A program made the position numbers and the translations under genes. Of a stretch of DNA of 64,000 bases, positions 18,620-26,453 are shown one piece after another. This DNA comes from BJ22 sp021298375. GTDB lineage: Bacteria; Planctomycetota; Planctomycetia; Pirellulales; Pirellulaceae. The stretch covers positions 310,001 to 374,000 of the forward strand of contig JBKDOL010000006.1 of NCBI GenBank assembly GCA_046343015.1, written 5' to 3'. The stretch's first letter is position 1. The number at the start of each line of letters is the position of its first letter. The notes under the pieces are model-generated. The model saw only the letters and a list, made by a program, of their open reading frames with translations. It was not told where the DNA came from and made no database searches.

Positions 18620-19507
18620 ATGATTTGGAAGCGGCTCCTGTTAATCGATTCGCCGGTCTTGGCCATTGGCGTCGCATGCTTGGTCGGGGTACTTGCGGGA
18701 ATTGCCGAGGCGCAGGAATTATCGGCCTTGAGGACACGCGAGGCGTTCAAGCGACACCCGGCCGAAGAGGTACAGGAAAACTCCGTCGGCATGCGTTTTC
18801 TTCGAGTCGAGCCGGGCGAGTTCTTGATGGGAAGCCCGCCTGACGAGCGACATCGGTTCAAGGGCGAGCAGCAACATCCGGTTCGCATCAGCGAAGCCTA
18901 TTGGCTGGGGATGGAAGAGGTCACGCACAGACAGTTCCGGGAAGTGATGGGTAAGCCGTTAGACACTGCTCCTGACGGCAGCCTCCCGGAAAATGGTGTC
19001 TCCTGGTACGACGCCGAAGAATTCTGTCGCAAGCTGTCTGAGTTGGAGGTTGAGCGAGCGGCCGGGCGCAGTTATCGCTTGCCCACTGAGGCTGAATGGG
19101 AATATGCCTGTCGGGCTGGGACGAAGACGGTCTACTCATGGGGCGACGATCCCGCGTCGGGAGAAAGCTACGCATGGAGTTCCCTCAATTCCGAGAATGA
19201 ACTGAAACGAGTCGGTAGTCGGAAACCGAATCCTTGGGGTTTTTACGACATGCACGGCAGTGTCTGGGAATGGTGCAGCGACTGGTACGACGACCTGCCT
19301 GCCCAAGAGGCTTCCGACCCCAAAGGACCAGTTTCAGGCGATTACCGCGTGCTTCGAGGTGGAGCCTTTAACAGCCCCATGACCTACTTGCGCTCGGCGA
19401 TCCGGGTGCCTTGGGACCCGGCGGGACCAGCCTCGCGGGGCATCAATCTCGGGCTCCGCGTCGTCCTGGTCGGAAATTCCCCCGAGGGCTCGCGAACAGA
19501 AAACTAA
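18620..19507 (+). CDS. secreted FGE-sulfatase (SUMF1)-domain protein
   Basis: 295 residues with a signal peptide (about 1-32, ending GIAEAQ). The rest is one FGE-sulfatase domain: NSVGMRFLRVEPGEFLMGSP, GMEEVTHRQF, YRLPTEAEWEYACRAG, YDMHGSVWEWCSDW, VLRGGAF and a terminal LGLRVVL. It matches the FGE fold, but the catalytic cysteine pair of formylglycine-generating enzymes is not seen, so a ligand-binding or structural role is equally possible. ATG 18620 is chosen because it starts the signal peptide; an upstream in-frame ATG at 18572 adds 16 residues. Kinase 2 follows 74 bases downstream on the same strand. Confidence 0.85.
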   Translation: MIWKRLLLIDSPVLAIGVACLVGVLAGIAEAQELSALRTREAFKRHPAEEVQENSVGMRFLRVEPGEFLMGSPPDERHRFKGEQQHPVRISEAYWLGMEEVTHRQFREVMGKPLDTAPDGSLPENGVSWYDAEEFCRKLSELEVERAAGRSYRLPTEAEWEYACRAGTKTVYSWGDDPASGESYAWSSLNSENELKRVGSRKPNPWGFYDMHGSVWEWCSDWYDDLPAQEASDPKGPVSGDYRVLRGGAFNSPMTYLRSAIRVPWDPAGPASRGINLGLRVVLVGNSPEGSRTEN

Positions 19508-19581
19508 ACGTTCAAAAAAGACTGACCGACTGAAGCGACGGCTGCTTGCCGCAGTGAGTCATCCACCCACTTTGTGAACTT

Positions 19582-20736
19582 ATGGATCGCCCCGATGTTA
19601 CCGCTGAAAAGGTTTTCGCAACCGCCCTCCGGTTGCCGGCGGGGCCAGCGCGCAACAGCTTTCTTCACGAAGAGATTGGAGCAAACGCAGACCTCCTGCA
19701 GGCAGTCGAGCAAATGCTGGAGTTGCACGACCAAGCCGGGAGTTTTTTGGAACTCACTGCACTGGAGCGGGATCCGAGCCTTCTTTCCGGGTGGAATGCT
19801 CATCCGGCTGGAGTCGATCTTTCACTCCGCTTGCGGGGCGTCTGGGCGGAAGGTTCCGCTGACCAGGATGGACTTGGCACGATCGGTCACTTCAAGGTAC
19901 TCCGCCTGCTGGGATATGGGGGATTCTCGATCGTACTCTTGGCGGAGGACAAACTGCTCGGCCGCCAAGTCGCGCTCAAGCTGCTGGGCCCTGAAATTGC
20001 CAAGGACGTCGAAGCCACCCAGCGATTCCTCCGAGAGGCTCGGTCGACTGCCGCGATTCGCGATAAACACGTGGTGCAGGTGTATGAGGTTGGCGAGCAA
20101 GCAGGAGTCCCCTATCTGGTGATGGAATACCTCCCCGCCGGTTCGCTGCAGTCCCTCTTGCGAACCGAGGGGAACCTGTCGATCAAGGACGGCCTTTCCG
20201 TTTTGATTCAAGTGGCAGAAGCGCTGCACGCAACTCATCGCAAAGGAATCCTGCATCGCGATGTGAAGCCGAGCAATGTCCTGATTGATCAGTTCCCTGA
20301 TCGCGTGAAGTTGAGCGATTTTGGACTTGCTCATTCGGTGCATGACTCGGGTCCTGAGCCAGTGGTCGGGACACCGCAATTCAGCTCGCCGGAACAGCTT
20401 CGTGGCGAACTGGTTGACCATCGCACAGACCTGTTCAGCCTCGGTTGTTTGGCCTACGCGCTGCTTACTGGCCAGAGTCCTTTTGCCGGCGTCTCTCGCA
20501 TCCAGACAGTGCAATTAACGTTGAGTGCTGAGCCTGAGCCGCTGACCCGATTCGGCCTGCCGGCACCGCAGGAATTGGAATGCCTGCTCCAGCAATTGGT
20601 AGCCAAGCGACCGGCTCAGCGGCCTAGCCATATCTTGGAAGTATTGAATCGTTTGCAGGCAATTTCCGCTTCGCTCGACAAGCAACCAGGCGGCAGCAAC
20701 CTCACCCCGGGTAATCCTCATCGGCGAAACTGGTAA
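19582..20736 (+). CDS. serine/threonine kinase 2, truncated before its membrane helix
   Basis: 384 residues, a close paralogue of kinase 1 over its N-terminal region and kinase domain. Intact catalytic features: GYGGFS loop, lysine in ALK (133), HRDVKPSN (225-232), DFG (246-248), GTPQFSSPEQ. The frame stops at TAA 20734-20736 just before the point where kinase 1 has its membrane helix. The same frame then resumes with a membrane segment and sensor-like sequence (see 20737-21406). As it stands the product would be a soluble kinase without its sensor. It follows the FGE-domain gene and is probably in its operon. Confidence 0.85.
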   Translation: MDRPDVTAEKVFATALRLPAGPARNSFLHEEIGANADLLQAVEQMLELHDQAGSFLELTALERDPSLLSGWNAHPAGVDLSLRLRGVWAEGSADQDGLGTIGHFKVLRLLGYGGFSIVLLAEDKLLGRQVALKLLGPEIAKDVEATQRFLREARSTAAIRDKHVVQVYEVGEQAGVPYLVMEYLPAGSLQSLLRTEGNLSIKDGLSVLIQVAEALHATHRKGILHRDVKPSNVLIDQFPDRVKLSDFGLAHSVHDSGPEPVVGTPQFSSPEQLRGELVDHRTDLFSLGCLAYALLTGQSPFAGVSRIQTVQLTLSAEPEPLTRFGLPAPQELECLLQQLVAKRPAQRPSHILEVLNRLQAISASLDKQPGGSNLTPGNPHRRNW

Positions 20737-21406
20737 CCGCAAACGCAGCCCAAACGGTCGCGCCGCGCGTTTACCCTTTCAGGACTCGGATCGATTGGGC
20801 TCGGCACGGTCGGCTTGGGGACCAGCATGCTGCTGAGACCAGCACCGCCAAACCCCACCTCAGCGTTGCTTTCGGTCAAGGCTCCAATCAACTTGTCATT
20901 CTTTGATCGCAGATTGAATCAGTATTTACTCTCCAGCCAACACGCCGTCCTGATCGCGCGGGAAAACGAGCGCACTTCTCCGGCCGACGACTACTGGCGA
21001 GTCGAAGAGTCGCGTTAAGTTGGCGTGAGCATTTGTCGGTTTCCCTTTGAGCAACCGCTCACCGGTTGCCGGCTTTCGGCCCGGGGATATGTTGCCTTTG
21101 GCAACGAGGCCGCAGCGTGGCTGAGAATCTCAGTGAGTGCCGACCAGCGGTACTGGCATTTACTGCAGTCGCTCCAGCGCGAGCGAAGCGAATACCGGCA
21201 GCAACCCGCCGGGGGACGCTCCACACCGCTCCCGCCTGAAAGCTTCCCAAACAGGCTGTTCAGCCTGATGCCTCGACACGACTTGGGAGCATTAGTACGG
21301 CGCCAATCGACTCTTTACCTCAGGGCTGGGATTTTTGCAGTCGAAAATCTCCAAGAGGACGAGGGCGGAGCCTTGGGCCCAGCTGCAGCTTGCCCCCGAA
21401 GTTTAA
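20737..21406 (+). pseudogene. stop-interrupted membrane/sensor half of kinase 2
   Basis: In the same frame as kinase 2 and directly after its TAA, the sequence encodes a basic stretch, a membrane helix (LSGLGSIGLGTVGLGTSMLL) and segments that align with the kinase 1 sensor: DYWRVEESR, then RFPFEQPLTGCRLSARGYVAFG (kinase 1: RFDFSEPLAGCRLKCNTFVAIG), then HDLGALVRRQSTLYLRAGIF. A second TAA at 21016-21018 lies in this frame, opposite a glutamate of kinase 1, with no indel around it. The likely original end, ...LQLAPEV-stop at 21404-21406, needs one frame change near 21350. Decay of the sensor half is the simplest reading. Confidence 0.7.
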
Positions 21407-21423
21407 GTCCATCCTGCAGAGGT

Positions 21424-22521
21424 TCATTCAGCAAGTCCAGCCAACTCGCACAGATTTGCGTTGACCACTGGCTGGGGACAACTCCAGACCAGAAAGAACA
21501 AGGCTTCACAGCACCACCGGCCGACTGGATGCCCGGGACTGAATCCTGCTCCCTTGGCGACGGCCAAGGCAGCTTGCGTGGCGCGGAGGACCAGACTGTT
21601 GGCGCGCTGGCGCAGCCGTTCATTGCTGCAAACCGGATGGCCATCAGCAGCAGCCAGCAAGTCGGTTCGTAATGCAATCCACTCCTGCCGCAGGGCTTGC
21701 CCGAATGAATGAAGCTCTGGCCTCGTATCGGACTCCTGACCAAGGTAGTCGAGCGCCGAGCTGGCCAGCCCCAAGGCGAGAGTCGATGTTTGCAATCCCC
21801 CTGTCCCCGCGCCGAGCCCCAGCTGCAACACTTGCGGAGCCGGTCCCTGCAAAAGATATCGACGTGGGACCTCGACCGAGTGAAACTCAACGGGCCCAGT
21901 CTGGCTCGCCTGTAAAGCGAGCAGCTCATTCGCCGGTGGTACTTTGACTCCCGGCAGGGTCCGCGGCACAGCGAGCAAGACTTGGCGGGAGTCCGGGAGA
22001 GTAGCTCCGACGACGAACAGATCGGCCGCCACGGCTCCTGTGACCCAGGGACTGAAGCCCTCAAGCAGAAAACCATGCTCAGTCTCGACGGCCGCAACGG
22101 CAGGCCGGTTCTGATACTGCCGACTGGTTGTCAAGTGAGAAATGCCGACGGTCGCGAAGGCTTCGCCATGAATCAAGCGGGGGAGCCACTCCGCTGCCAG
22201 GTCCCGATTGGGCGAGCTCTCAATTCGCTGACACGCTCCAGTTCGCTGGGTAATCACGAAGGCTGTTGTCAGGCAAGCGCGGCTGAGAGCGAGATATCCC
22301 GCAACGATTTCGGCAGGTGACCACTGCTTTCCATACCACTCCCGGCGGTGGAACCATTCGAATACCTTTTGCTCAGCGCAAATTTTGAGCTCGGGGCCGA
22401 CCCAGCGGGCTTGAGGGTCCCTTACTGCGACAAGCTCACGCAAGCGACTCTCCAGCAGTTGTAATTCGGCCAACCGTTTCTGGTCGCCCGCGATGCAAGA
22501 AAAAGGCTGCGACGTTGTCAT
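21424..22521 (-). CDS. acyl-CoA dehydrogenase-like protein
   Basis: 365 residues from ATG 22521 (an upstream in-frame ATG at 22584 adds 21). The layout fits the acyl-CoA dehydrogenase fold: an N-terminal helical part (SRACLTTAFVITQRTGA), a middle beta domain (FATVGISHLTTSRQ, GFLLEGFSPWVTGA, VEFHSVEVPRRYLLQ) and a C-terminal helical bundle. The FAD-site segment TVGISHLTTS corresponds to the family's T.gis.l.ts motif. The C-terminal bundle is short and I could not identify the catalytic glutamate, so activity is uncertain. The 3' end converges on the kinase 2 remnant. The substrate is unknown. Confidence 0.75.
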   Translation of the reverse strand: MTTSQPFSCIAGDQKRLAELQLLESRLRELVAVRDPQARWVGPELKICAEQKVFEWFHRREWYGKQWSPAEIVAGYLALSRACLTTAFVITQRTGACQRIESSPNRDLAAEWLPRLIHGEAFATVGISHLTTSRQYQNRPAVAAVETEHGFLLEGFSPWVTGAVAADLFVVGATLPDSRQVLLAVPRTLPGVKVPPANELLALQASQTGPVEFHSVEVPRRYLLQGPAPQVLQLGLGAGTGGLQTSTLALGLASSALDYLGQESDTRPELHSFGQALRQEWIALRTDLLAAADGHPVCSNERLRQRANSLVLRATQAALAVAKGAGFSPGHPVGRWCCEALFFLVWSCPQPVVNANLCELAGLAE

Positions 22522-22804
22522 GCTGGATTGCGGCCGAGTGTTGAGGGACGAGCCCGATCGGAGACGACGGGGCAGAGCCAGCATTATGACTGTTGATCGG
22601 CCCGGAAGTCAGCAGCCCGGGAAACGAGCCCAAAAGTGATGGCGGTCACCCGACAGCGGCACGTGCGTCGTCCAGTAATCAGTTGATGCCGGGAGAGAAC
22701 GAGGCAAACAACTCACAAGGACTGTTTTTGAATTGCCCTTGCAGAAAAGTCAGGCCGAGTGAGCAAGCGTTCCGCAGCGATAAAGCCCGTTCCCGGCATC
22801 TGGC
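22522..22804. other. 283-base gap without recognised feature
   Basis: It lies between two minus-strand genes. Short reading frames exist, but none shows conserved-looking composition, and I see no hairpin followed by a T-tract. Confidence 0.4.
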
Positions 22805-23374
22805 CTAGCGATTGCGGCGTCCCCGCCGCGAGGAAGGTTCAGTCGGCGTCGGCCGCGCCGGCGCACTGCCGTCGGCGAGCGCCTGTTTGGGGCTTGGAGC
22901 AACAGAGTCCGCGGTCGGCGATTCAGCACCGGGCTGGCTCTCGCGAGGATTGGCTTCAGGTGCCGCCTCCGTGGCCGTTTCCGCTGCTCCTGATGTTTCC
23001 GAGCCTTCCGCGTCAGGGCGCGATTCATCCTGATCGGCTTCAGGGAGCAGGAGACTTGGTCCAGCCAGTCGCTGTTCGAGCTGAGCCTCTCGTTCTCTCG
23101 GTGTCGGTGCGAGAAAGGCGGTGGTGATCAAGATATCGCGCGGAAGCGGCCAGGGATTGCCACGATAGTAGTTCCGCCGCACGGCGTTGCCGTAAAAGTG
23201 TAAAGGTCGGTAGGGACGCTCAAGAATGGGAGTCTGCTCACTGACTTCCCGTTCTTCGCCCAATTTGAGGACTCGCGGCGTCCAGCCCGGTTCCTGGGCC
23301 GTGAGATTGTCGATCGCGACCAAGGAGAGTCCGCCGGCAGCCGTCAGCGCAATGCAGTGAAACCATCGAATCAT
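22805..23374 (-). CDS. secreted hypothetical protein with Ala/Pro/Glu-rich tail
   Basis: 189 residues from ATG 23374 (in-frame ATG at 23392 is less likely because it lengthens the n-region of the signal peptide). A signal peptide (FHCIALTAAGGLSLVAI) is followed by a compact tyrosine/arginine-rich block, ERPYRPLHFYGNAVRRNYYR then GNPWPLPRD, which looks strongly constrained, and then by a low-complexity tail of Glu, Ala, Pro and Ser ending SSRRGRRNR. From memory the central block recurs in planctomycete hypothetical proteins; no function is known to me. It is a single gene upstream of the acyl-CoA-dehydrogenase-like gene. Confidence 0.7.
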   Translation of the reverse strand: MIRWFHCIALTAAGGLSLVAIDNLTAQEPGWTPRVLKLGEEREVSEQTPILERPYRPLHFYGNAVRRNYYRGNPWPLPRDILITTAFLAPTPREREAQLEQRLAGPSLLLPEADQDESRPDAEGSETSGAAETATEAAPEANPRESQPGAESPTADSVAPSPKQALADGSAPARPTPTEPSSRRGRRNR

Positions 23375-23987
23375 GAATTCTGCCCCGCACAAATGAGTTC
23401 TTTTTTAAATCGGCCGACTCCTCAATTGGCATTTGCCGGGTACAGGATTTTCACAAATTAGCTAAGGTAGGGGCTGTTCCGGTTTCACGCGGAATCTCGC
23501 CTTAGCTTGTTTTTCGTCCTCGCAAGGAACTTGTGACCTGCTCAGATCATGCAGCCTTCGCCCGCGACGGCCCGAGTCGGGATTCAGGGTGGTTGAATTT
23601 CAAGAGGCAAAAACACAATCCTGAAATAAAGCGAGTCGAGGCCAGGTTCGCGCAAGGAGGCGGTTGGCTGTGAGCAGTTTCCGGGGAAACTTGCGGGGTG
23701 CCTCGAGGCTCTGGAGAGCCATGATGTGGTCCGCCGCTGGGTTTGGTTCAGGTTGCCGCGACTAGTTCGGTTTGTTAAAGTTTGCGGGCTGGAAGCAAGA
23801 CTTGAGGCAACGGGCCAGCTCGCTCGCAAATCGACCAGGCATCCGGCTCTCGGCAGCCTCTCATAGCTGGCTTTGCTGAAGTGGGTTTCCGGGTCGGCCG
23901 GGTCGGAGTTACACGCGGCCAACCGGAGCGGATTTCTGGATTTCTTTTTCTACTTACTGCCCACGCGGGACGATGAGCTGAAACTGC
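23375..23987. other. 613-base intergenic region
   Basis: It separates the divergent secreted-protein gene and corA. The short frames inside have no domain pattern, SD or sensible composition. It presumably carries promoters for both genes. An AT-richer patch at about 23400-23470 is the best candidate. I saw no hairpin of the riboswitch or Mg-sensing leader type that I could name. Confidence 0.4.
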
Positions 23988-25145
23988 ATGGCACGTCGCG
24001 TTCGTCGCAAACTCCGTCACAAGCCGCGCCCGAACACGGAGAACCGTTTTCGCTCGCCGGGAACCCTCGCTCCCCGGTCCGACGCCGAGCCCAGCCAAGT
24101 GCGGGTATTCGCCTTCGGCAATGGAGGCTACGAAGAGAAGACAATCGTCGACCTAACGCAACTCCCTTTATTGCGGGCGAAATTTCCGCTGGTCTGGGTC
24201 AACGTGGACGGATTGGCGGATGTCAACGCAATCCGGGAGTTGGGACAACAATTCGATCTCCATCCGCTGGCGTTGGAAGATGTACTCAACCAGCATCAGG
24301 TTTCGAAGTGCGAAGACTATCCTTCCCACCTCTTCTTCGTTTCGAGAATGATTAACTGGACTGGCGTCATTGAGTCGGAGCAGTTAAGCCTGTTTCTGGG
24401 GCGTGACTTCGTCGTCACGGTTCAACAGTATCCGGGTGATTGTTTCGATCCGGTGCGCGAACGGATTCGGAAGAGTCGCGGGAAACTGGCAAAGTGCACG
24501 GCGGATTACCTCGCCTACTCCCTGCTCGATGCGATTGTTGACTCCTACTTCCCCGTTGTGGATCGGCTTGCCGATGAGCTCGACCAATTGGAGGACCAGG
24601 TCGATTCCTCGCGTTCGCCCCAACTGATCTATGAATTGCACCGTGTTCGCAATTGCATTTTGATTGCCCGTCGTTCCGTCCGTCCGCTGCGCGATGCAAT
24701 CAACCAGCTGATTCGCGATCCCTCTCCCTTTATTCACGACGAAACGAAATTTTACTTACGGGACTGTCACGATCATTGCATCCAGATAATTGAACTTCTG
24801 GAGACCTATCGGGAATTGTGCAGTGACTTGCGGGACTACTATGTCTCGATGATCAGTTTCCGCATGAACGAGATCATGAAGGTCTTGACGGTGATCTCGA
24901 CGATTTTCATTCCCTTGAGTTTCATTGCCAGTGTCTATGGCATGAATTTTGATACCGAGTATCCCTGGAACATGCCGGAACTGGGTTGGCGGTTTGGCTA
25001 CCTGTTCGCACTCGGCTTGATGGCCATGACCGCCCTTGGATTTGTTTATTATTTCTGGCGCAAGGGCTGGCTGAGCGGGAACGAGTTGCCATCGCTCCAA
25101 GGCCGGGAAAACGCTGACCCAGACAAAGTGTCCGAGACGAAGTGA
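23988..25145 (+). CDS. corA: CorA-family magnesium/cobalt transporter
   Basis: 385 residues. A large cytoplasmic alpha/beta domain (about 1-260; LPLLRAKFPLVWVNVDGL, LHPLALEDVLNQHQ) leads to a long helix and two C-terminal membrane segments. The signature YGMN motif (FIASVYGMNF) closes the first membrane segment, followed by the periplasmic loop MPEL and a second segment ending YYFWRKGW. The family forms homopentameric Mg2+ channels in the inner membrane. The first 40 residues are a basic, probably disordered extension. The call is strong for family; metal preference cannot be read from sequence. Confidence 0.95.
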   Translation: MARRVRRKLRHKPRPNTENRFRSPGTLAPRSDAEPSQVRVFAFGNGGYEEKTIVDLTQLPLLRAKFPLVWVNVDGLADVNAIRELGQQFDLHPLALEDVLNQHQVSKCEDYPSHLFFVSRMINWTGVIESEQLSLFLGRDFVVTVQQYPGDCFDPVRERIRKSRGKLAKCTADYLAYSLLDAIVDSYFPVVDRLADELDQLEDQVDSSRSPQLIYELHRVRNCILIARRSVRPLRDAINQLIRDPSPFIHDETKFYLRDCHDHCIQIIELLETYRELCSDLRDYYVSMISFRMNEIMKVLTVISTIFIPLSFIASVYGMNFDTEYPWNMPELGWRFGYLFALGLMAMTALGFVYYFWRKGWLSGNELPSLQGRENADPDKVSETK

Positions 25146-25202
25146 ATTGGATTCAGAGAAGCAATCAACATAGAGCCTTGAGTTGGCAGGAGCCCGGTTG
25201 AG

Positions 25203-26453
25203 TTGGAACTGTCGTGGTTGTTGGCAGCATCGATCATCGCCGGCGCGGTCCTGGTTTTAGCCTTGGCCCAGGTCGTTTACGTTTGGCTGTACCACCGAGG
25301 GGCTAGGCGTCCCTCGCTCAGCGCGGTCCCGGGAGCGTTCACGGGCAAGGTTGCCGTGATCGTCTGTCTACGCGGACAGGATCCGACGTTGGAGCAGAGT
25401 CTTCATGCGCTAGGGGCGCAGGTCTGGCCCGACTTTGAGTTGCATTTGGCGCTCGACTCCTCCAGCGACCCGGCACATGCGATCGCCCGCCAGTTTGCTG
25501 CCCGAAACGTGGTGCCAACATCTGTCCATGTGTTGTCCCGTCCTTCGGGCCGATGTGGATTGAAGTGTGACCTGCAGCGGTTGGCTTACAGTCGCCTGAG
25601 CGACGCGGTTGAGTTTGTCGTCTTCACCGATGCGGATTGCGTGACCCCGACGGATTGGCTGGCCCGTCTGCTTCAGCCCTTTGATTCACCGTCTGTCGGA
25701 GCGGTCTCCGGAAACCGTTGGTATGGACATGCGCCGGGCTGGGGGTCAGAGGTCCGTCGGATTTGGAATGCAGCCGCCATTGTGCAGATGTATCTTTATC
25801 GGATTCCCTGGGGCGGGGCGCTGGCACTCCGTCGATGCGCGATTGAGCAAGCTGGGCTGATTGATGTCTGGTCGCGCACTCTTTGCGAAGACACGGTTGT
25901 GCAGCGGGCGCTCAGACAGGTTGGCCTGCAGGTGGCCTGGCTGCCCCGACTGGCGCTGGTGAGTCAAGAATCGGCAACCTCGACAGCGGCGGCGAACTGG
26001 ATCGTGCGGCAACTGATTACGGCCCGGCTTTATCACCCGGCTTGGCCGCTCGTCGCAGGCCATTCCCTGCTGGTCGGATCAACCACCTTGCTCTCGCTGT
26101 TGGGAATCCTGCTCACCTTGCTGCTGGGGCAGGGGAGTGCGTGCCTTCTCCTGTTTGCTGGCTTTGCGATCGCCCAGTTGTCGAATCTGGGTTTGCTGGC
26201 CTGGATCGAAGAGACCACGGTACCGGCTCCCCAGCGACAGCGGGAAGTTCTCGAGACAGCTCGCCAATTGCCTCGTCAATTGCTGCTGGTGACCTGGACG
26301 CAGCTGGTCCATTCCTGGGCAGCGTTGAGAGCAGCATCCGCTCGGTTGATTACCTGGCGGGGAATTACTTACCAGATTTCGCCTAAAGCGATTGAAATGC
26401 TGGATTATCAGCCGTATCAGCTGCAGACGGACCGTTCGCAGTCGATTTTTTGA
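25203..26453 (+). CDS. membrane glycosyltransferase family 2
   Basis: 416 residues. An N-terminal membrane helix is followed by a GT-A catalytic domain with the metal-binding DADC motif (VVFTDADCVTP), the acceptor-region motif CEDTVVQRALRQVG, and at least two C-terminal membrane helices (about 285-330). WRGITYQ near the C-terminus is typical of the hopanoid/ceramide-type glycosyltransferase group. It probably adds a sugar to a lipid or polymer at the cytoplasmic membrane face. The start is TTG 25203 with ggag 10 bases upstream. The last 71 bases overlap the 3' end of the convergent oxidoreductase gene. Confidence 0.85.
   Translation: MELSWLLAASIIAGAVLVLALAQVVYVWLYHRGARRPSLSAVPGAFTGKVAVIVCLRGQDPTLEQSLHALGAQVWPDFELHLALDSSSDPAHAIARQFAARNVVPTSVHVLSRPSGRCGLKCDLQRLAYSRLSDAVEFVVFTDADCVTPTDWLARLLQPFDSPSVGAVSGNRWYGHAPGWGSEVRRIWNAAAIVQMYLYRIPWGGALALRRCAIEQAGLIDVWSRTLCEDTVVQRALRQVGLQVAWLPRLALVSQESATSTAAANWIVRQLITARLYHPAWPLVAGHSLLVGSTTLLSLLGILLTLLLGQGSACLLLFAGFAIAQLSNLGLLAWIEETTVPAPQRQREVLETARQLPRQLLLVTWTQLVHSWAALRAASARLITWRGITYQISPKAIEMLDYQPYQLQTDRSQSIF

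Noticed and set aside
23584..23922. 112-codon minus-strand frame upstream of corA
   Set aside because: No SD, no domain and irregular composition.
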